Shown piece by piece: positions 11,119 to 22,915 of a stretch of 64,000 nt of DNA. Position numbers and translations under genes: made by a program. Source of the stretch: Ampullaceana balthica (Eukaryota; Mollusca; Gastropoda; Lymnaeidae); the NCBI GenBank assembly GCA_944989445.1, contig CALYLW010000067.1:38905-102904 (forward strand), given 5' to 3'. Within the stretch, counting starts at the first letter, position 1; each line of letters begins with the position of its first letter. Under the pieces are notes generated by a model. It was not told the origin of the DNA. It made no database searches and worked only from the letters and a program-made list of their open reading frames with translations.

Positions 11119-12574
11119 GGTACGCAAAGGGAAGGGATAATAATGTCAGAGATATTATATTAAAATCAATATGATATTTGTTAATTGCTTCATGTGCGAT
11201 TCTTTGGATTAAGAAATTAGTATTTAGTGATGGAAAAACTATATATATATTTTTTTAAAAATCTCTCTTCATGTAATACTTATGGCATATCCCAGAATGC
11301 CCAATACGTCACCCTAAGAAATGTATGCCCTAACGAAGTATGTATTACCAGACATTTCTTTATCATGTAAAGTTTTATTAGTGCCCTTTTAATACTATAT
11401 CATATATAAATTGTTCAATGCTTGCCGCTAAGCAACACCAGGATGGACAGAACTCTTATAGAGCGCATACTGTTTTGATTGTTTCGTTTTTCATGAAAAT
11501 GTGAGTAATCAGAAAATATGTATTATTTAATATACATATACGTGTGTGTGTGTTTGTGTGCGTGCGCGTGTGTGTCAATGTGTGAGTGTGCAAGTATATA
11601 AATATATGTGTTTGTGCGTTTAATTTGTGTATTGATTTGTACTTTTTACTATACATGTTCACGCTCTCTGACGGGTGAAAGTACGCGCTAGCGATTGTTA
11701 TTGATGGAATGGGTCACCTCTCTTTAGATTATGAACGCAAGTCCCCAACCCGGTGTAAATAGCGGGTTAAATTAAAATCATTGGTTTACTAAAAAAATTA
11801 ACTCATCAAAGGAATGTGGTATATACCACAATTTTAGTGACGTATTCAATAAAAAGGCAGCCGATCGGCTATCGCTAAAATTTATGTATTCTCACAAAAA
11901 TGTTACAGCTATCACACATCTCTGTTAAAAAACGGCTTTGTGTTTATGAAATAGCATTTCTATATGTTAGAAACTTTAAAATATTGTTTTAAAAATGCAT
12001 TTTGTTTCGTACTCTACATGTTAGGTTTTTTTCCCGGTAAGGGGAACAGTTCCCTTGTCACCGTTGTATGGTGTCGTGATTATTTCAACAAGGAAATTAC
12101 CGTTTTCGATCGCCATCCCATGATGCACTGCTGTTGTCTAATAAGATTAACGAAGCTCTTTTTCTTCTCGGGAAGCCGGAAATACTATCACGTTGCCATG
12201 GTGACCTGGACAATATATTGATCGCCGCGTTGTCGGCAATGTCATTCTATGTTAATTAATTAAAACCGAATGCGCCGGTCAGCTGGTCAGTTGCTGGCAC
12301 TGGTTCGGGTGAAAATCTCATGGTTTATTTGTACGTTTATAATGGTTTATAACAAATCTAAGAGATAGTTTTCTTTTAAAATGCATTTATATTAAATGCC
12401 GTACACAAACAGTAATCAAATATCATGGTTAGATATAGAATACTCAGTCAGTATTGTTTTTAAAATAAAATTTCAGTGAGTTGTCAGGGGAATTCGTCCC
12501 TTTTCCATTACTCCTTAGGGGATTAGTGCTACTGTCGACTCATCATGTAGAGGAGGGGGCTGTTCTTTCACACT
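11119..12574. other. Unassigned interval with a (TG)n-rich microsatellite
   Basis: A TG/CG-alternating run lies at about 11541-11590. No coding sequence is recognised; the frame 11964-12221 has no domain signal. Confidence 0.5.
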
Positions 12575-12745
12575 GGAATGGGTTGCACTGTCCACTGACC
12601 AGGGAATTGGTTGCACTGTCCTCTCACAAGGGAATGGGATGCCCTGTCCTCTCACAAGGGAATTGGTTGCACTGTCCTCTCACAAGGGAATGGGATGCCC
12701 TGTCCTCTCACAAGAGAATTGGTTGCACTGTCCAATCACCAGGTT
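12575..12745. repeat. 28-bp minisatellite, 6-7 copies in alternating pairs
   Basis: Two 28-bp forms alternate: ggaattggttgcactgtcct and ggaatgggatgccctgtcct, each followed by ctcacaag. The repeat that is really being copied in the middle of the array is therefore a 56-bp dimer. Confidence 0.92.
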
Positions 12746-13799
12746 ACTTCAAGTGTGTCTCGATGTAAGAACGTAAAGCTGTTTATATTTTTAATAAATA
12801 TATTTTTGTTATAAATCTCTAATATCTAAGCGGGAAACATTATGCATGAAAGTTAATATTTTAAAATACGTGTGAAAGTTAAAATTGTAAATGTGTATTG
12901 GTTAACATTTTAAAATATGTATGAACGTTAACATTAAATAACATAATTTGCAATTGTCACGCAAGTAGTGTCTGTCAGTCTACTAATTTTAGAAAGCAGG
13001 GTAAACCAAACTACTGCACCAAAGCATCAAAAGGTGTGCAAATTAAAGATGCGCTGTTAAAAAATATTATATGACGTCATTGTTTTCGCTCATATTTTAA
13101 TTTTGGAAAAGGGATCAATGTAAAAAGAGGATTTGATGATGGTTAATTATAAAATAAAAATAAAAACAAAGGGGGCGCCGTAGGCGCCCTACAACCCCTA
13201 TTATAAAATAATTTGTGTACATTTCAGAAAGTTTAATATTTCGTAATTATCAAACAAGGACAAGTTAGTTGGGCTTTTGAATAAGGTCGGCGCCGTAGGC
13301 GCCCTAAAAAATTGCTTTTTTTATAAAATAAATAGATTTGGGCTGAAAACTTCCGTCATTTTTTACGGATGTACGCTAGTTTGAAATATGTATGAAAGTT
13401 AACATTTTTTTCATTATATTAAACATGTAAATGTTAGTGGATTAATTTGGCATTTTAACTTTATCAGAGAGCATCGAAAGATTGTTTCGACCGCCTGTCT
13501 CTTCATCTCTTGAAATCCCTGGCATTGATTCTCAAGATTTTAATGTACGGCATAAACATTTCTAAGATTTGTTTGTCTTTTGATCTCTGTTTGACGCTGA
13601 CATCCCGTTGAAATGGCGGACATCTGAGATACAAGAAGAGTGCATTGATCTGACACTTGAAGGATGAATGATCTTATCACAGGATGAAAACCGAATGCGC
13701 ATCAGTTGTTCATATCTTTGACTAGCTGAACACACGATGTGTCATTTTTTCATCAGCGATGAGCTTGAGATGGTGTTTTGATCGGATGGTGTGTTAGTG
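12746..13799. other. AT-rich interval with two GC-rich hairpin motifs
   Basis: The 18-mer ggcgccgtaggcgcccta occurs twice (13174-13191 and 13289-13306), 115 bp apart in the same orientation, inside strongly AT-rich DNA. Each copy can form a 6-7 bp GC stem around gta. A TGACGTCA lies at 13072-13079. No gene is recognised. Confidence 0.6.
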
Positions 13800-14045
13800 T
13801 TTTGGTGAGATGGGTGTAGTAGTGGTGCTTTGTGTTTCAGTAGGTTGGTGCCTTTGTTTTGGTGTTTCAGTGTGTTGGTTGGTTACCGTGTTGGTGTGAT
13901 GGTTGCGTTAGTCGGTTTGTGTCTTTGGTGTTTCAGTGTGTTGGTTGGTTACCGTGTTGGTGTGATGGTGCGTTAGTCGGTTGGTGTCTTTGGTGTTTCA
14001 GTGTGTTGGTTGGTTACCGTGTTGGTGTGATGGTGTGTTAATGTG
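13800..14045. repeat. 65-66 bp minisatellite, 3 full copies plus decayed lead-in
   Basis: Copies start at 13862, 13928 and 13993 with gtgtttcagtgtgttggttg and continue through gttaccgtgttggtgtgatg. G/T-rich sequence from about 13790 to 13861 looks like older, diverged copies. Confidence 0.9.
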
Positions 14046-14241
14046 TGCTCTTTGCTCCACAACTGTTAATATGTTAACTGTTAAGTGCTATATTTACTGA
14101 CCTCGTGATGTAAGTAAAAAGATAATACATTATTAGTAGAGCACACACTATACTGTCACTTGGAGTTCAAGTCGTCATAAACGTTGAGTTATGTTAGAGT
14201 TAGAGCCATGCATACAAACAAGGGGAAGACAAACGTGGATT

Positions 14242-14249
14242 GTTTAGAT
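14242..14249. repeat. hAT target-site duplication, left
   Basis: The 8-mer gtttagat directly precedes the left TIR and is repeated exactly at 17792-17799. It fits the nnnTAnnn pattern described for Buster-group hAT elements (gtt-TA-gat). Confidence 0.93.
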
Positions 14250-16381
14250 CAGTGGTTCCCAAAGTGGTCCCTACGGACCCCCAGGGGTCCGCGGAACCAT
14301 TCAGGGGGTCCGTGGAAAATTAAAAATTGATTTGGGGGTCCCTGAACAACGTCAGGGGGTCCGCGCAAGGTTTAGAATAAAAATAATAAAATTATGTTCT
14401 TTTTTATTATTACGGAAATAAAATAAAGAACAATGAATACTATAGTAGCGATTTTTATGTCCTGAGTAAAATAAATTGACTTTGACCTAGAAACAAAAGT
14501 ATAAATACAATATTTCCAACAGCTGTAACCAATCAAAATGTTTGGTTTATTGAGAGTTTGATGCGTCAGAAAGGCGGAGACCCTATATGTAGATCATAAA
14601 AATGTAATATTTTAACGGAAATGACGATGATTGCAGGGTTGGGTAAATTTTGACGTGTTGGGAAGTTATATTTATCTAAAAGCTGGAAGAATCCAGCTTT
14701 CCATTGATACCATATTTGATATGTTGGACGATTCCAAATACATGAATCGAGTCAACAAAATGACTTTTTTATTTTTCAAAATTCGACCAAACATCTTTAG
14801 CAAAATCATATTTTTAAAAAATGTTCTAATATATTATGATAATTTTTTTTAATGTAATTAACTTTAAAAAAATTGCTTTAGAAACCTAATATATTATTAA
14901 AACATAGAAATACTTGAAAATGAGAATTTTTGTTCGATTTCTCACCCGCACCCTCATCAAAGCTTTACTTGGCGCCAGCTATTTAAGTTAATAACAAACA
15001 TTGCACGTGTGTGAGACAGACTACCGAAAATAGTTTTATAAAGCAACCCAATTATGCTGCTACATGCATAACTTACCTACAATATAAAGTCTTAAAGAAT
15101 CGTACGAGTAATCGACAATTTACTTTTATGTAATGCTGATACGACATGTATAAAAAAATTTCCCAATCTTAGGCTAAAAGAAGTTTGTATTGTTAGTTGG
15201 AAGTTTTGATACAGTTGAATTTTGTATTGTTATCCAGCTAGTGTACTTTTGAACGTAAGTATATTTAATATTTGAATAAAATTGATATCTTTTGAAAACA
15301 ATATGTTTTACATTTTCAATTTAGTAATACCTTAACGTTAATTTTTAAAAAAAATAGCATTAGGAAGGGATCGTAAGTTTTTATTTTTAAAAAATTAAAT
15401 AGATATGTATCCTTACCACTAATTCTAAATGGTTTTACTGCTGCATTGCATTGAAAATTGAATAATTAATAGTTAATTAACCGTTTTAAATAAAACATTT
15501 TATATACAATTTTTCTTATATTTTTGTGCCCTTTTTAACAGATGAGTGAGCCGAAGAAAAAATGTAGACAGTACAGTGTTGAATATTTGAAGTATGGCTT
15601 TATTTCATCACCAGAAAATAGTATTTTACCAATGCGTCTTCTGTGTAATAAAACTTTGTCGAATGATTCTATGAAACCTTCCAAGCTTAAGGAACATTTA
15701 ATGAAAGTCCATAGTGATAAAAAAAGATAAAGATTTAACGTTTTTTCAAGCAGTCAAAGAAAAATATTTGAAAACACCATCACTTCAAACATTCATGGGG
15801 ACAACATCTAGGCGAGATGACAATGAACTGCGTTTGTCTTATGATATTTCTTTATTGATTGCAAAGTCTGGAAAGCCCCACACGATTGCTGAAGAACTTA
15901 TTTTACCAGCTGTAAGTGAGCTGATAAGCACTGTGTGAACAAACCAGCTTTCGACATCACAAAAAGAATTCAACTGAGCAATAATTCAGTCTAAAGAAGG
16001 ATTGACGAAATGGCTCAGTGTGTTAAAAATTCTTTATGTGAGTACTTAAAAACAGCTGAATTTTCTCTACAACTTGACGAGTCCACTTTACCAGGAAACG
16101 AGGCTTTACTTTTAGCTAATGTAAGATTTGTAAAAGAAGAACAATTTTGCCAAGAACTGTTATTTACTAAATGTTTGGAAACCGATACGAAAGGTGGAAC
16201 TTTATTTACTGAATGTAAAAGCTATACCTTTGACTAATATCATTTCTTTTGCTACTGACGGTGCTCCGGCAAAGGTAGGAAAATACCGAGTCTTTCTGGC
16301 ATACTTAAAACAAGCTGTACCAAATGTATGTTCAGTGTATTCATCGACACAATTTAGTTGCAAAAAATCTTTGTGAACGTT

Positions 16382-16395
16382 TGCATGGATCACTA
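16382..16395. repeat. 14-bp TSD of nested LINE fragment, left copy
   Basis: tgcatggatcacta occurs here and again at 16726-16739. It is host (hAT transposase) sequence, and the reading HGSL continues as DYVI after the second copy. Confidence 0.92.
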
Positions 16396-16725
16396 AACTA
16401 AACACATATTCTGTAGGCCTGAGACTAATCTCTTAAGGCCTTGGCTAGAACCTGGGCAATCTGCTGTATCTGTTGAGCATTGCCATACAACATTGTCTTT
16501 ACATGGGACTCTTCCGCCTCTCTCACCTCCCCGGCTATATCTAGCGCGGGGCAAGACGTCACCAGGTGTACGACCGTCTCAGAGGCTTGGCTGCAATGAC
16601 GGCAGTTCGAGTCCCTGTTGTGGTCTAGCCTGTGAAAGTACGAGTTGGTTGGGCAGTGTTCTGTTCTCATCTGAGTCACTAAGCTCTGGTGTTTGCGACT
16701 CAGATTCCACCACTGGATCACTGAA
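16396..16725 (-). mobile_element. 330-bp 5'-truncated LINE fragment nested in the hAT element
   Basis: The insertion is bounded by a 14-bp direct duplication of hAT sequence, as target-primed reverse transcription produces. On the minus strand it encodes the last ~95 residues of a LINE protein, ending at 16425. The fragment includes a C-x2-C-x8-H-x4-C motif (CRHCSQASETVVHLVTSC), found C-terminal to the RT/RNase H part of several I/jockey-type elements. Everything upstream is missing, the usual 5' truncation. The 3' tail, toward 16396, is short and not a clean poly(A). It inserted after the hAT element. Confidence 0.88.
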
Positions 16726-16739
16726 TGCATGGATCACTA
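16726..16739. repeat. 14-bp TSD of nested LINE fragment, right copy
   Basis: Exact repeat of 16382-16395. The hAT transposase frame resumes here (HGSLDYVIRAVNKIK). Confidence 0.92.
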
Positions 16740-17791
16740 GATTATGTCATTAGAGCAGTTAATAAAATCAAAAGGAATGCCTTCAATGAGAGATTATTTG
16801 CTAAAATTTGTTTGGAAAATGATGAAGACTATAATCGTTGACTACTTCACACATGGTTATCTAAAAGTGCATGTTTAAATCGATTTTATGCTCTCTTTGA
16901 TTCAGTGCTGGAATTCCTAGAAGGCAAAGACAAAGATTTAGAATAAAATATAATTAACTCAAAAAAATGACATAGCCTACAGGACGATTTGTTTGCCAAA
17001 TTTAACGAAACTAATTTGAAACTACAAGGTGACCAATTAAATTTAATCAAAACTAAAAGCGTAATATCTGCGCTAGTTGCAAAACTTTTTCTGTGTAAAC
17101 AAAACTTGTGGGGAGGAGAATGTTCTCAGTTTCAAAATCTTTCGAAATTGAAAAATAGAGATGAAGACTTAACGGCTCTTCAAGCAGACCTGAACCAAAG
17201 ATTTGAAGACATTCTTCACTTGGATATTCCCGACTGAGTGTTGAACCATTTTGCACGGGGACAAACTCAGATCCAAGACATAGATGAATCCATACTAATA
17301 CAGGAGCAACGTACTGAAATATCTACAAATGAGGAGCTTAAACCAATGTTTGAACAATGATACCACACATTCTGGGTACAAAAAAAGATCCCTGTTCTAC
17401 ATCCTGCATTATGGGTTATTGTACAGAAGTTGTTGACTGCTTTCCCGTCTTCCTATTTGGTAGAACGTGGATTCAGTGACGTCATGAACCTCATCACAAA
17501 CAAAAGAAACCGGCTAGAAATAAGTGCTCGTGGGGATTTGCGGTTGCTACTCACAAGCATTGAGCCGGACATAAATACTCATAAAATCTCATAAAGTTCA
17601 TCAAAGTCATTAACTTTTTAAAAATTTTAAACAAAATTTATATTTAAATAAATAATTCTTCAACAAAAGGTTGTTTTTTTAATTAGCAAATTTGTATACT
17701 ATATATTTATGTAGCGTTTTCACTTGGGGGTCCGTGGGCAAATTTTGACTGTAAAAGGGGTCCACGGGTAAAAAAAGTTTGGGAACCACTG

Positions 17792-17799
17792 GTTTAGAT
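17792..17799. repeat. hAT target-site duplication, right
   Basis: gtttagat, identical to 14242-14249. Confidence 0.93.
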
Positions 17800-18287
17800 G
17801 CATGCTGTCACTGACGTCTGGCGAGAGTTGGATTCCTTCGTTTTATTTGGAAACTTCAAGTGGGGAGATGAAGTGAAGATTTTATATTTTCATGGGGTAC
17901 ACGAGGCTCAAAAGGGGTCCAATTAGCTCAACAAAGTTCTATGAAGTTCACCTGGGACCCTATGCAGCCGAACGCTTGGCTATGGAGCTCACATTGTAGT
18001 AAAATGTAATCTTTTCTTTCCCACAAAATCCGAATGTTTTAGAGAATAAAATGTTTGGTTGTACCTGATCATCAAAATAAAATTTTGAGTTTTAAGACAA
18101 CTTAGGCAAACTGACAGCATTTTATGTGTAAGATAAAAAAAAACACCAACTAACACACGTGTCATCATTTATATGACAAGTGCCGAGATTTTGCTCTCAA
18201 TAAATTAGGAAAAACATGTCTGTTATTGGCTTTTATGGGAGAAAAAGTTAAACTAGAATTTTTTGGCTTATCTCATCAACTTTCCTG
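17800..18287. other. Unassigned interval
   Basis: No gene or element is recognised between the hAT element and the 73-bp array. Confidence 0.5.
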
Positions 18288-18582
18288 GAACAAAACCTGT
18301 GACGTAATTAGTGCTTCTACTAAGTCTAGTGTTTGCATCAGCAGAATGATGCATGACCAGGGAACAAAACCTGTGACGTAATTAGTGCTTCTACTAAGTC
18401 TAGTGTTTGCATCAGCAGAATGCTGCATGACCAGGGAACAAAACCTGTGACGTAATTAGTGCTTCTACTAAGTCTAGTGTTTGCATCAGCAGAATGATGC
18501 ATGACCAGGGAACAAAACCTGTGACGTAATTAGTGCTTCTACTAAGTCTAGTGTTTGCATCAGAAGAATGATGCATGACCAC
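18288..18582. repeat. 73-bp tandem repeat, 4 copies
   Basis: Units start ggaacaaaacctgtgacgta and end near gcagaatgatgcatgacca. Copies are nearly identical (gatgc/gctgc and gcagaa/gaagaa variants). Confidence 0.96.
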
Positions 18583-18739
18583 GCAGTTTAAAAGATATGC
18601 ACATTTTGTATTCTCATCTAAAATCATGGGAGAAGCTATAATCACAGAAATCGCCACCCCGGCTAGGTGAGAAATAGAATTACACGCCATTTCATCTGCC
18701 AAGGTTGTTCACGGTCTATCAAAACTTCAACTTCTATAA

Positions 18740-19612
18740 ACCGGGTCTCCCATAGTATGTGCCCGTCCCCGACCTCCCATAGTACTTGCCCATCCCCGGC
18801 CTCCCATAGTATTTGCCCATCCCCGGCCTCCCATAGTACTTGCCCATCCCCCGGCCTCCCATAGTACTTGCCCATCCCCGGCCTCCCATAGTACTTGCCC
18901 ATCCCCGGCCTCCCATAGTACGTGCCCATCCCCGGCCTCCCATAGTACGTGCCCATCCCCGGCCTCCCATAGTATGTGCCCATCCCCGGCCTCCCATAGT
19001 ATGTGCCCATCCCCGGCCTCCCATAGTGCTTGCCCATCCCCGGCCTCCCATAGTACTTGCCCATTTCCGGCCTCCCATAGTGCGTGCCCATCCCCGGCCT
19101 CCCATAGTACTTGCCCATCCCCGGCCTCCGATAGTACTTGCCCATCCCCGGCCTCCCATAGTATGTGCCCATCCCCGGCCTCTTATAGTACGTTCCCATC
19201 CCCGTCCTCCCATAGTACTTGCCCATCCCCGGCCTCCCATAAAACGTGCACATCCCCGGCCTCCCATAGTATGTGCCCATCCCCGGCCTCCCATAGTATG
19301 TGCCCATCCCCGGCCTCCCATATACTTGCCCATCCCCGGCCTCCCATAGTACTTGCCCATCCCCGGCCTCCCATAGTGCGTGCCCATCCCCGGCCTCCCA
19401 TAGTACCACCATCCATCCCCGTCCCATAGTACTTGCCCATCCCCGGCCTCCCATAGTATGTGCCCATCCCCGGCCTCCCATAGCACGTGCCCATCCCCGG
19501 CCTCCATTACTACGTGCCCATCCCCGCCTCCCATAGCACGTGCCCATCCCCGGCCTCCATTACTACGTGCCCATCCCCGGCCTCCCATAGTACGTGCCCA
19601 TCCCCTCCTATA
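18740..19612. repeat. 27-bp GC-rich minisatellite, about 32 copies
   Basis: Units are ccccggcctcccatagtact plus tgcccat, with tact/tatg/tacg/tgct variants. The period of 27 keeps many frames open on both strands (for example 18663-19547 and 18734-19588 on minus, 18840-19349 and 18974-19429 on plus), producing GRPGMG, GGRGWA and RPPIVLAHP repeats. Simultaneous opening of at least four frames points to a repeat artefact, not a gene. Confidence 0.97.
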
Positions 19613-19771
19613 ATACTAACAACACCACTGCTATTTCTTCCCAGTCTATCCCCAGTGAAAGACGGGCTTTAATCTCCAATGGACAAGAGGATGATCTCCC
19701 CTCAGATACGTTAAGTACTCATCAAGATTCCTCGGTGTCAAGTCAACTTAATTGGTTGTAAGGAGTAACGT

Positions 19772-20090
19772 GCCGTTAAGAAAAGTTCATTAACAAGTGA
19801 CGTTAAGAAAAGTTCATTAACAAGTGCCGTTAAGAAAAGTTCATTAACAAGTGCCGTTAAGAAAAGTTCATTAACAAGTGCCGTTAAGAAAAGTTCATTA
19901 ACAAGTGCCGTTAAGAAAAGTTCATTAACAAGTGACGTTAAGAAAAGTTCATTAACAAGTGCCGTTAAGAAAAGTTCATTAACAAGTGACGTTAAGAAAA
20001 GTTCATTAACAAGTGACGTTAAGAAAAGTTCATTAACAAGTGCCGTTAAGAAAAGTTCGTTAACAAGTGCCGTTCAACAAGTGACGTTAA
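19772..20090. repeat. 27-bp minisatellite, about 11 copies
   Basis: Units are cgttaagaaaagttcattaa plus caagtgc (or caagtga). The last copies are truncated. It is unrelated in sequence to the 27-bp GC-rich array 160 bp upstream. Confidence 0.96.
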
Positions 20091-21084
20091 ATGCACAAGA
20101 CAAGGCGGCGAGGCGAGTTTACACATGCCACTTAAATGGTTGAATGTTGGAAATGAATAGAATCAAGCTTAATAACGTCACGTTTGTTGTAACAATTGTA
20201 TTAAGCTATTCAGAGCAGTCACGTGTGACCTGCAAGGATGTTGGGGGGGAAAAGGGCAAGTCATTTGTTATGTTGAATACATTGTGAGAGCTTGAAGGAT
20301 ACGGTAACTTTATTTAAAAACAGTGTCGTCTGCTTATGACTGCAACATTTGTGTTGGTTTAAATAACCCTGCTTTTTTCTGACCTTGATTACGGTAAGTT
20401 TTTTTTTCTCCTAAACTAAACCAATTTTTTTTAAACTCAATAATATAATTGTTATAACATTGTTGAATTTTATAATCTGTCTAAGTTACGTTACTTTTAT
20501 CTCATCTGTTAAAGACTCTCCTTCTATTCAGAAGAATATTGCGTCCTACGCGTATCCATAGTTTATGTCTGGTCTTGCATTTTTATTAGTGTTTTTCAAT
20601 CAGATATCATACCACCGTGATAACCAATGATCTGCAAGCGAAAATTATATCTGAAAATGATAGGAAAGACTTTTTTTTTAATTTTAGATTTTTAGATTGA
20701 CCAGTTGTTTTGTTGTCATTAATTATGAGAACAGGAAGTTGTAAATAAGATTAGGCCTGTAGGCGAAAGATGACCTGAGTTAGTAATTGAGTGAAATGGA
20801 GATGTTAATGTTGCACACATGGGATCCATGTGAAAAGTGTTCAACGGTTGTTCATTGTGAATCTTGAGGTAAAATATTATTCTTATCTACATCAGAGGTT
20901 TCATTTAGTTGATAATTGAAATCGTGGTCCTTGTTAAAGTTTGGAACATTTTGTTGGATAAAGACAATAACAGAAAGACTTTACAATAACCAACAACCAT
21001 TCCGCTTGTTTCTGTCTGAAAAAAAAAGTATTGACGGTGTGTCATGGTAATAAGGTGGCCCGTTCTAGGTGTCTGTAGCAAGAG
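20091..21084. other. Unassigned AT-rich interval
   Basis: About 1 kb with no recognised gene, repeat or element. Confidence 0.5.
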
Positions 21085-21312
21085 GTTAGCCACATGTGAT
21101 CGTCACAACTGCGGGTCAGCCACATGCGGGTTTCATAACTGTGGGTCATCCACATGTGGGGGTCACAGCTATGGGTCAGCCACATGTGGGTGTCACAGCT
21201 GTGGGTCAGCCACATGTGGGTGTCACAGATGTGGGTCAGCCACATGTGGGTGTCACAGCTGTGGGTTAGCCACATGTGGGTGTCACAGCTGTGGGTAAGC
21301 CACATGTGGGCG
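21085..21312. repeat. 30-bp minisatellite, about 7 copies
   Basis: Units are gtcagccacatgtgggtgtc plus acagctgtgg. The period is divisible by 3, which explains the opposing open frames at 21042-21377 (minus) and 21044-21298 (plus). CACATGTG palindromes recur in most copies. Confidence 0.95.
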
Positions 21313-22394
21313 TGAGTATCTCGAGGTCTCATTTCACCGATCCATCTCGTTGGTGCGTAAGTAAAGCTCTTGTCCAATTCAGTACAGTTAATGGTGTGTT
21401 TGTAACCGGTGATTCCAGCACATTTGCTGCTTATGTTGACCAGTGTCCTAGTTGACTATCACTTGACCTTCCCATTAAATGGCTTTGTTTTGCCGTTGTT
21501 AAGCATTCGGTAACCATTTCTGTTACAGATCCGCGAGTCAACGCGTTTACAACGAGGCGTTCTATTTTTATCCCTATAGTTACTCATGCTGAAATGCGTA
21601 AACTGGCAGTGAACTCAGTGCAGAAAAGAGTATCCTGCTTACATTATACTATTTAGTTCCGGATTTGAACTCAGTGTTGTGGGTTAGGTCGTACATCAGC
21701 CTTGTGTTCTTGCTATTAGTATCCCAATAGTTATATGATAATAGTCAATGTACTTCCTTGTAGATGCTATAAAAGCCTAAGTGTTTATTCCATTAGCTGA
21801 TATTTCTACAGGGTCAGCGTGACCACATAAAGATTGAGATTGTACTGGACGTCCTCACATTTGACACAGATACTGGTGACACTGGACATCCTCACATGTG
21901 ACAAATATACAGGTCACAAAACACACAGCTTCTCAAGTTCCTGTAAGCCCGGAAACAAAGTCAAGTTTTCCCGCTAATATGGGCCCACGAATATTGGAGT
22001 AGGCCTTATAGTTCTGAGGAGTGATCTGAGCCACGTTCGTTAGAAATATTTTAAAATTCTGAATGTGGCATTGCATTTGCATAAATTCTGGTTGGTATTG
22101 TTCTAAACTCAATCAGCGAACTACTAAATAATTTAGACCGACTTTTAGAATTTATTTACTCAAATTATTCACATGGAAATCTTTTAATATTACTCCTAAA
22201 TTAATATTAAATAGTAGTTATATTTTTCTCTTTTAAATGGAAACCTGAATATTTGAATCTAACTACATTTTTTTTAATTCGCTCAGGCACAAAAATAAAA
22301 ATAGCATCTGCCACAAAAAGGCTTTAAATTATTTGTTTTTATAAATATGTTTTATCAAACGAAGGAAATACTTTTTAATTTAGGGGTTTCATTA
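21313..22394. other. Unassigned AT-rich interval
   Basis: About 1.1 kb with no recognised gene or element. A short imperfect duplication mentioning cctcacatttgacacagata / cctcacatgtgacaaatata lies near 21851-21910. Confidence 0.5.
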
Positions 22395-22915
22395 TCACAA
22401 TCACGTTATCTCCTTACAATCTCGTTATCTCCTCACAATCGCGTTATCTCCTCACAAGCTCGTTATCTCCTCACAATCTCGTTATCTCCTCACAATCTCG
22501 TTATCTCCTCACAAACTTGTTATCTCCTCACAATCTCGTTATCTCCCCACAATCTCGTTATCTCCTCACAATCTCGTTATCTCCTCACAATCTCGTTATC
22601 TCCTCACAATCTCGTTATCTCCTCACAATCTTGTTATATCCTCACAATCTCGTTATCTCCTCACAATCTCGTTATCTCCTCACAATCTTGTTATATCCTC
22701 ACAATCTCGTTATCTCCACACAATCTCGTTTCATTATCACAATCTCGTTATCTCCTCACAATCTCGTTATCGCCTCACAATCTCATTATCTCCCCACAAT
22801 CTTGTTATATCCTCACAATCTCGTTATCTCCACACAATCTCGTTATCTCCTCACAATCTCGTTATCTCCTCACAATCTTTTTATCTCCTCACAATCTTGT
22901 TATCTCCTCACAACG
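22395..22915. repeat. 19-bp minisatellite, about 27 copies
   Basis: The unit is ctcgttatctcctcacaat, with ctcg/cttg and cctc/cccc/cac variants. Three units (57 bp) make 19 codons, so two plus-strand frames stay open (22347-23039, 22517-22942) and give YLLTISLSPHNLVISSQSR repeats. These are not considered genes. Larger blocks recur, for example around 22621-22720 and 22790-22830. Confidence 0.97.

Larger units (their letters stand above)
15542..17594 (+). pseudogene. hAT (ZBED5-like) transposase pseudogene
   Basis: Blocks of a ZBED/Buster hAT transposase appear in order but in different frames. 15542-15720 holds a BED-finger region (SNDSMKPSKLKEHLMKVH); the first Cys of its CxxC pair appears to be Arg (cgt). 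A frameshift sits in the A-run near 15717. 15740-15936 holds KTPSLQTFMG through AEELILPAVSELIS and then a stop. 16010-16237 holds the RNase H-like start (FSLQLDEST, with the expected catalytic Asp in LDEST). Another shift precedes ISFATDGAPA (16240-16275). A further shift comes before HRHNLVAKNL near 16345. The nested LINE follows. 16740-17236 continues through FYALFDSVLEFLEGKDKDLE and LNLIKTKSVISALVAKL. The C-terminal dimerisation block is intact as SSYLVERGFSDV (about 17448-17485), and translation ends at 17594. Several frameshifts and in-frame stops make this non-functional. Confidence 0.93.
14250..17791 (+). mobile_element. hAT DNA transposon, Buster/ZBED type, complete ends but dead transposase (3542 bp)
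   Basis: The element begins cagtggttcccaaa and ends with its exact reverse complement tttgggaaccactg, a perfect 14-bp TIR followed by imperfect subterminal inverted G/C-rich sequence. Identical 8-bp duplications (gtttagat) flank it. About 1.29 kb of non-coding AT-rich DNA precedes the transposase remnant (15542-17594). The sequence of the remnant, the TIR and the TSD pattern all agree with the Buster branch of hAT, the source of vertebrate ZBED genes. It carries a nested LINE fragment at 16396-16725. It moved intact and was inactivated later by point changes, indels and that insertion. Confidence 0.94.

Noticed and set aside
18663..19588. Glycine/tryptophan-rich and proline-rich ORFs on both strands
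   Set aside because: They are products of the 27-bp array; at least four frames are open together.
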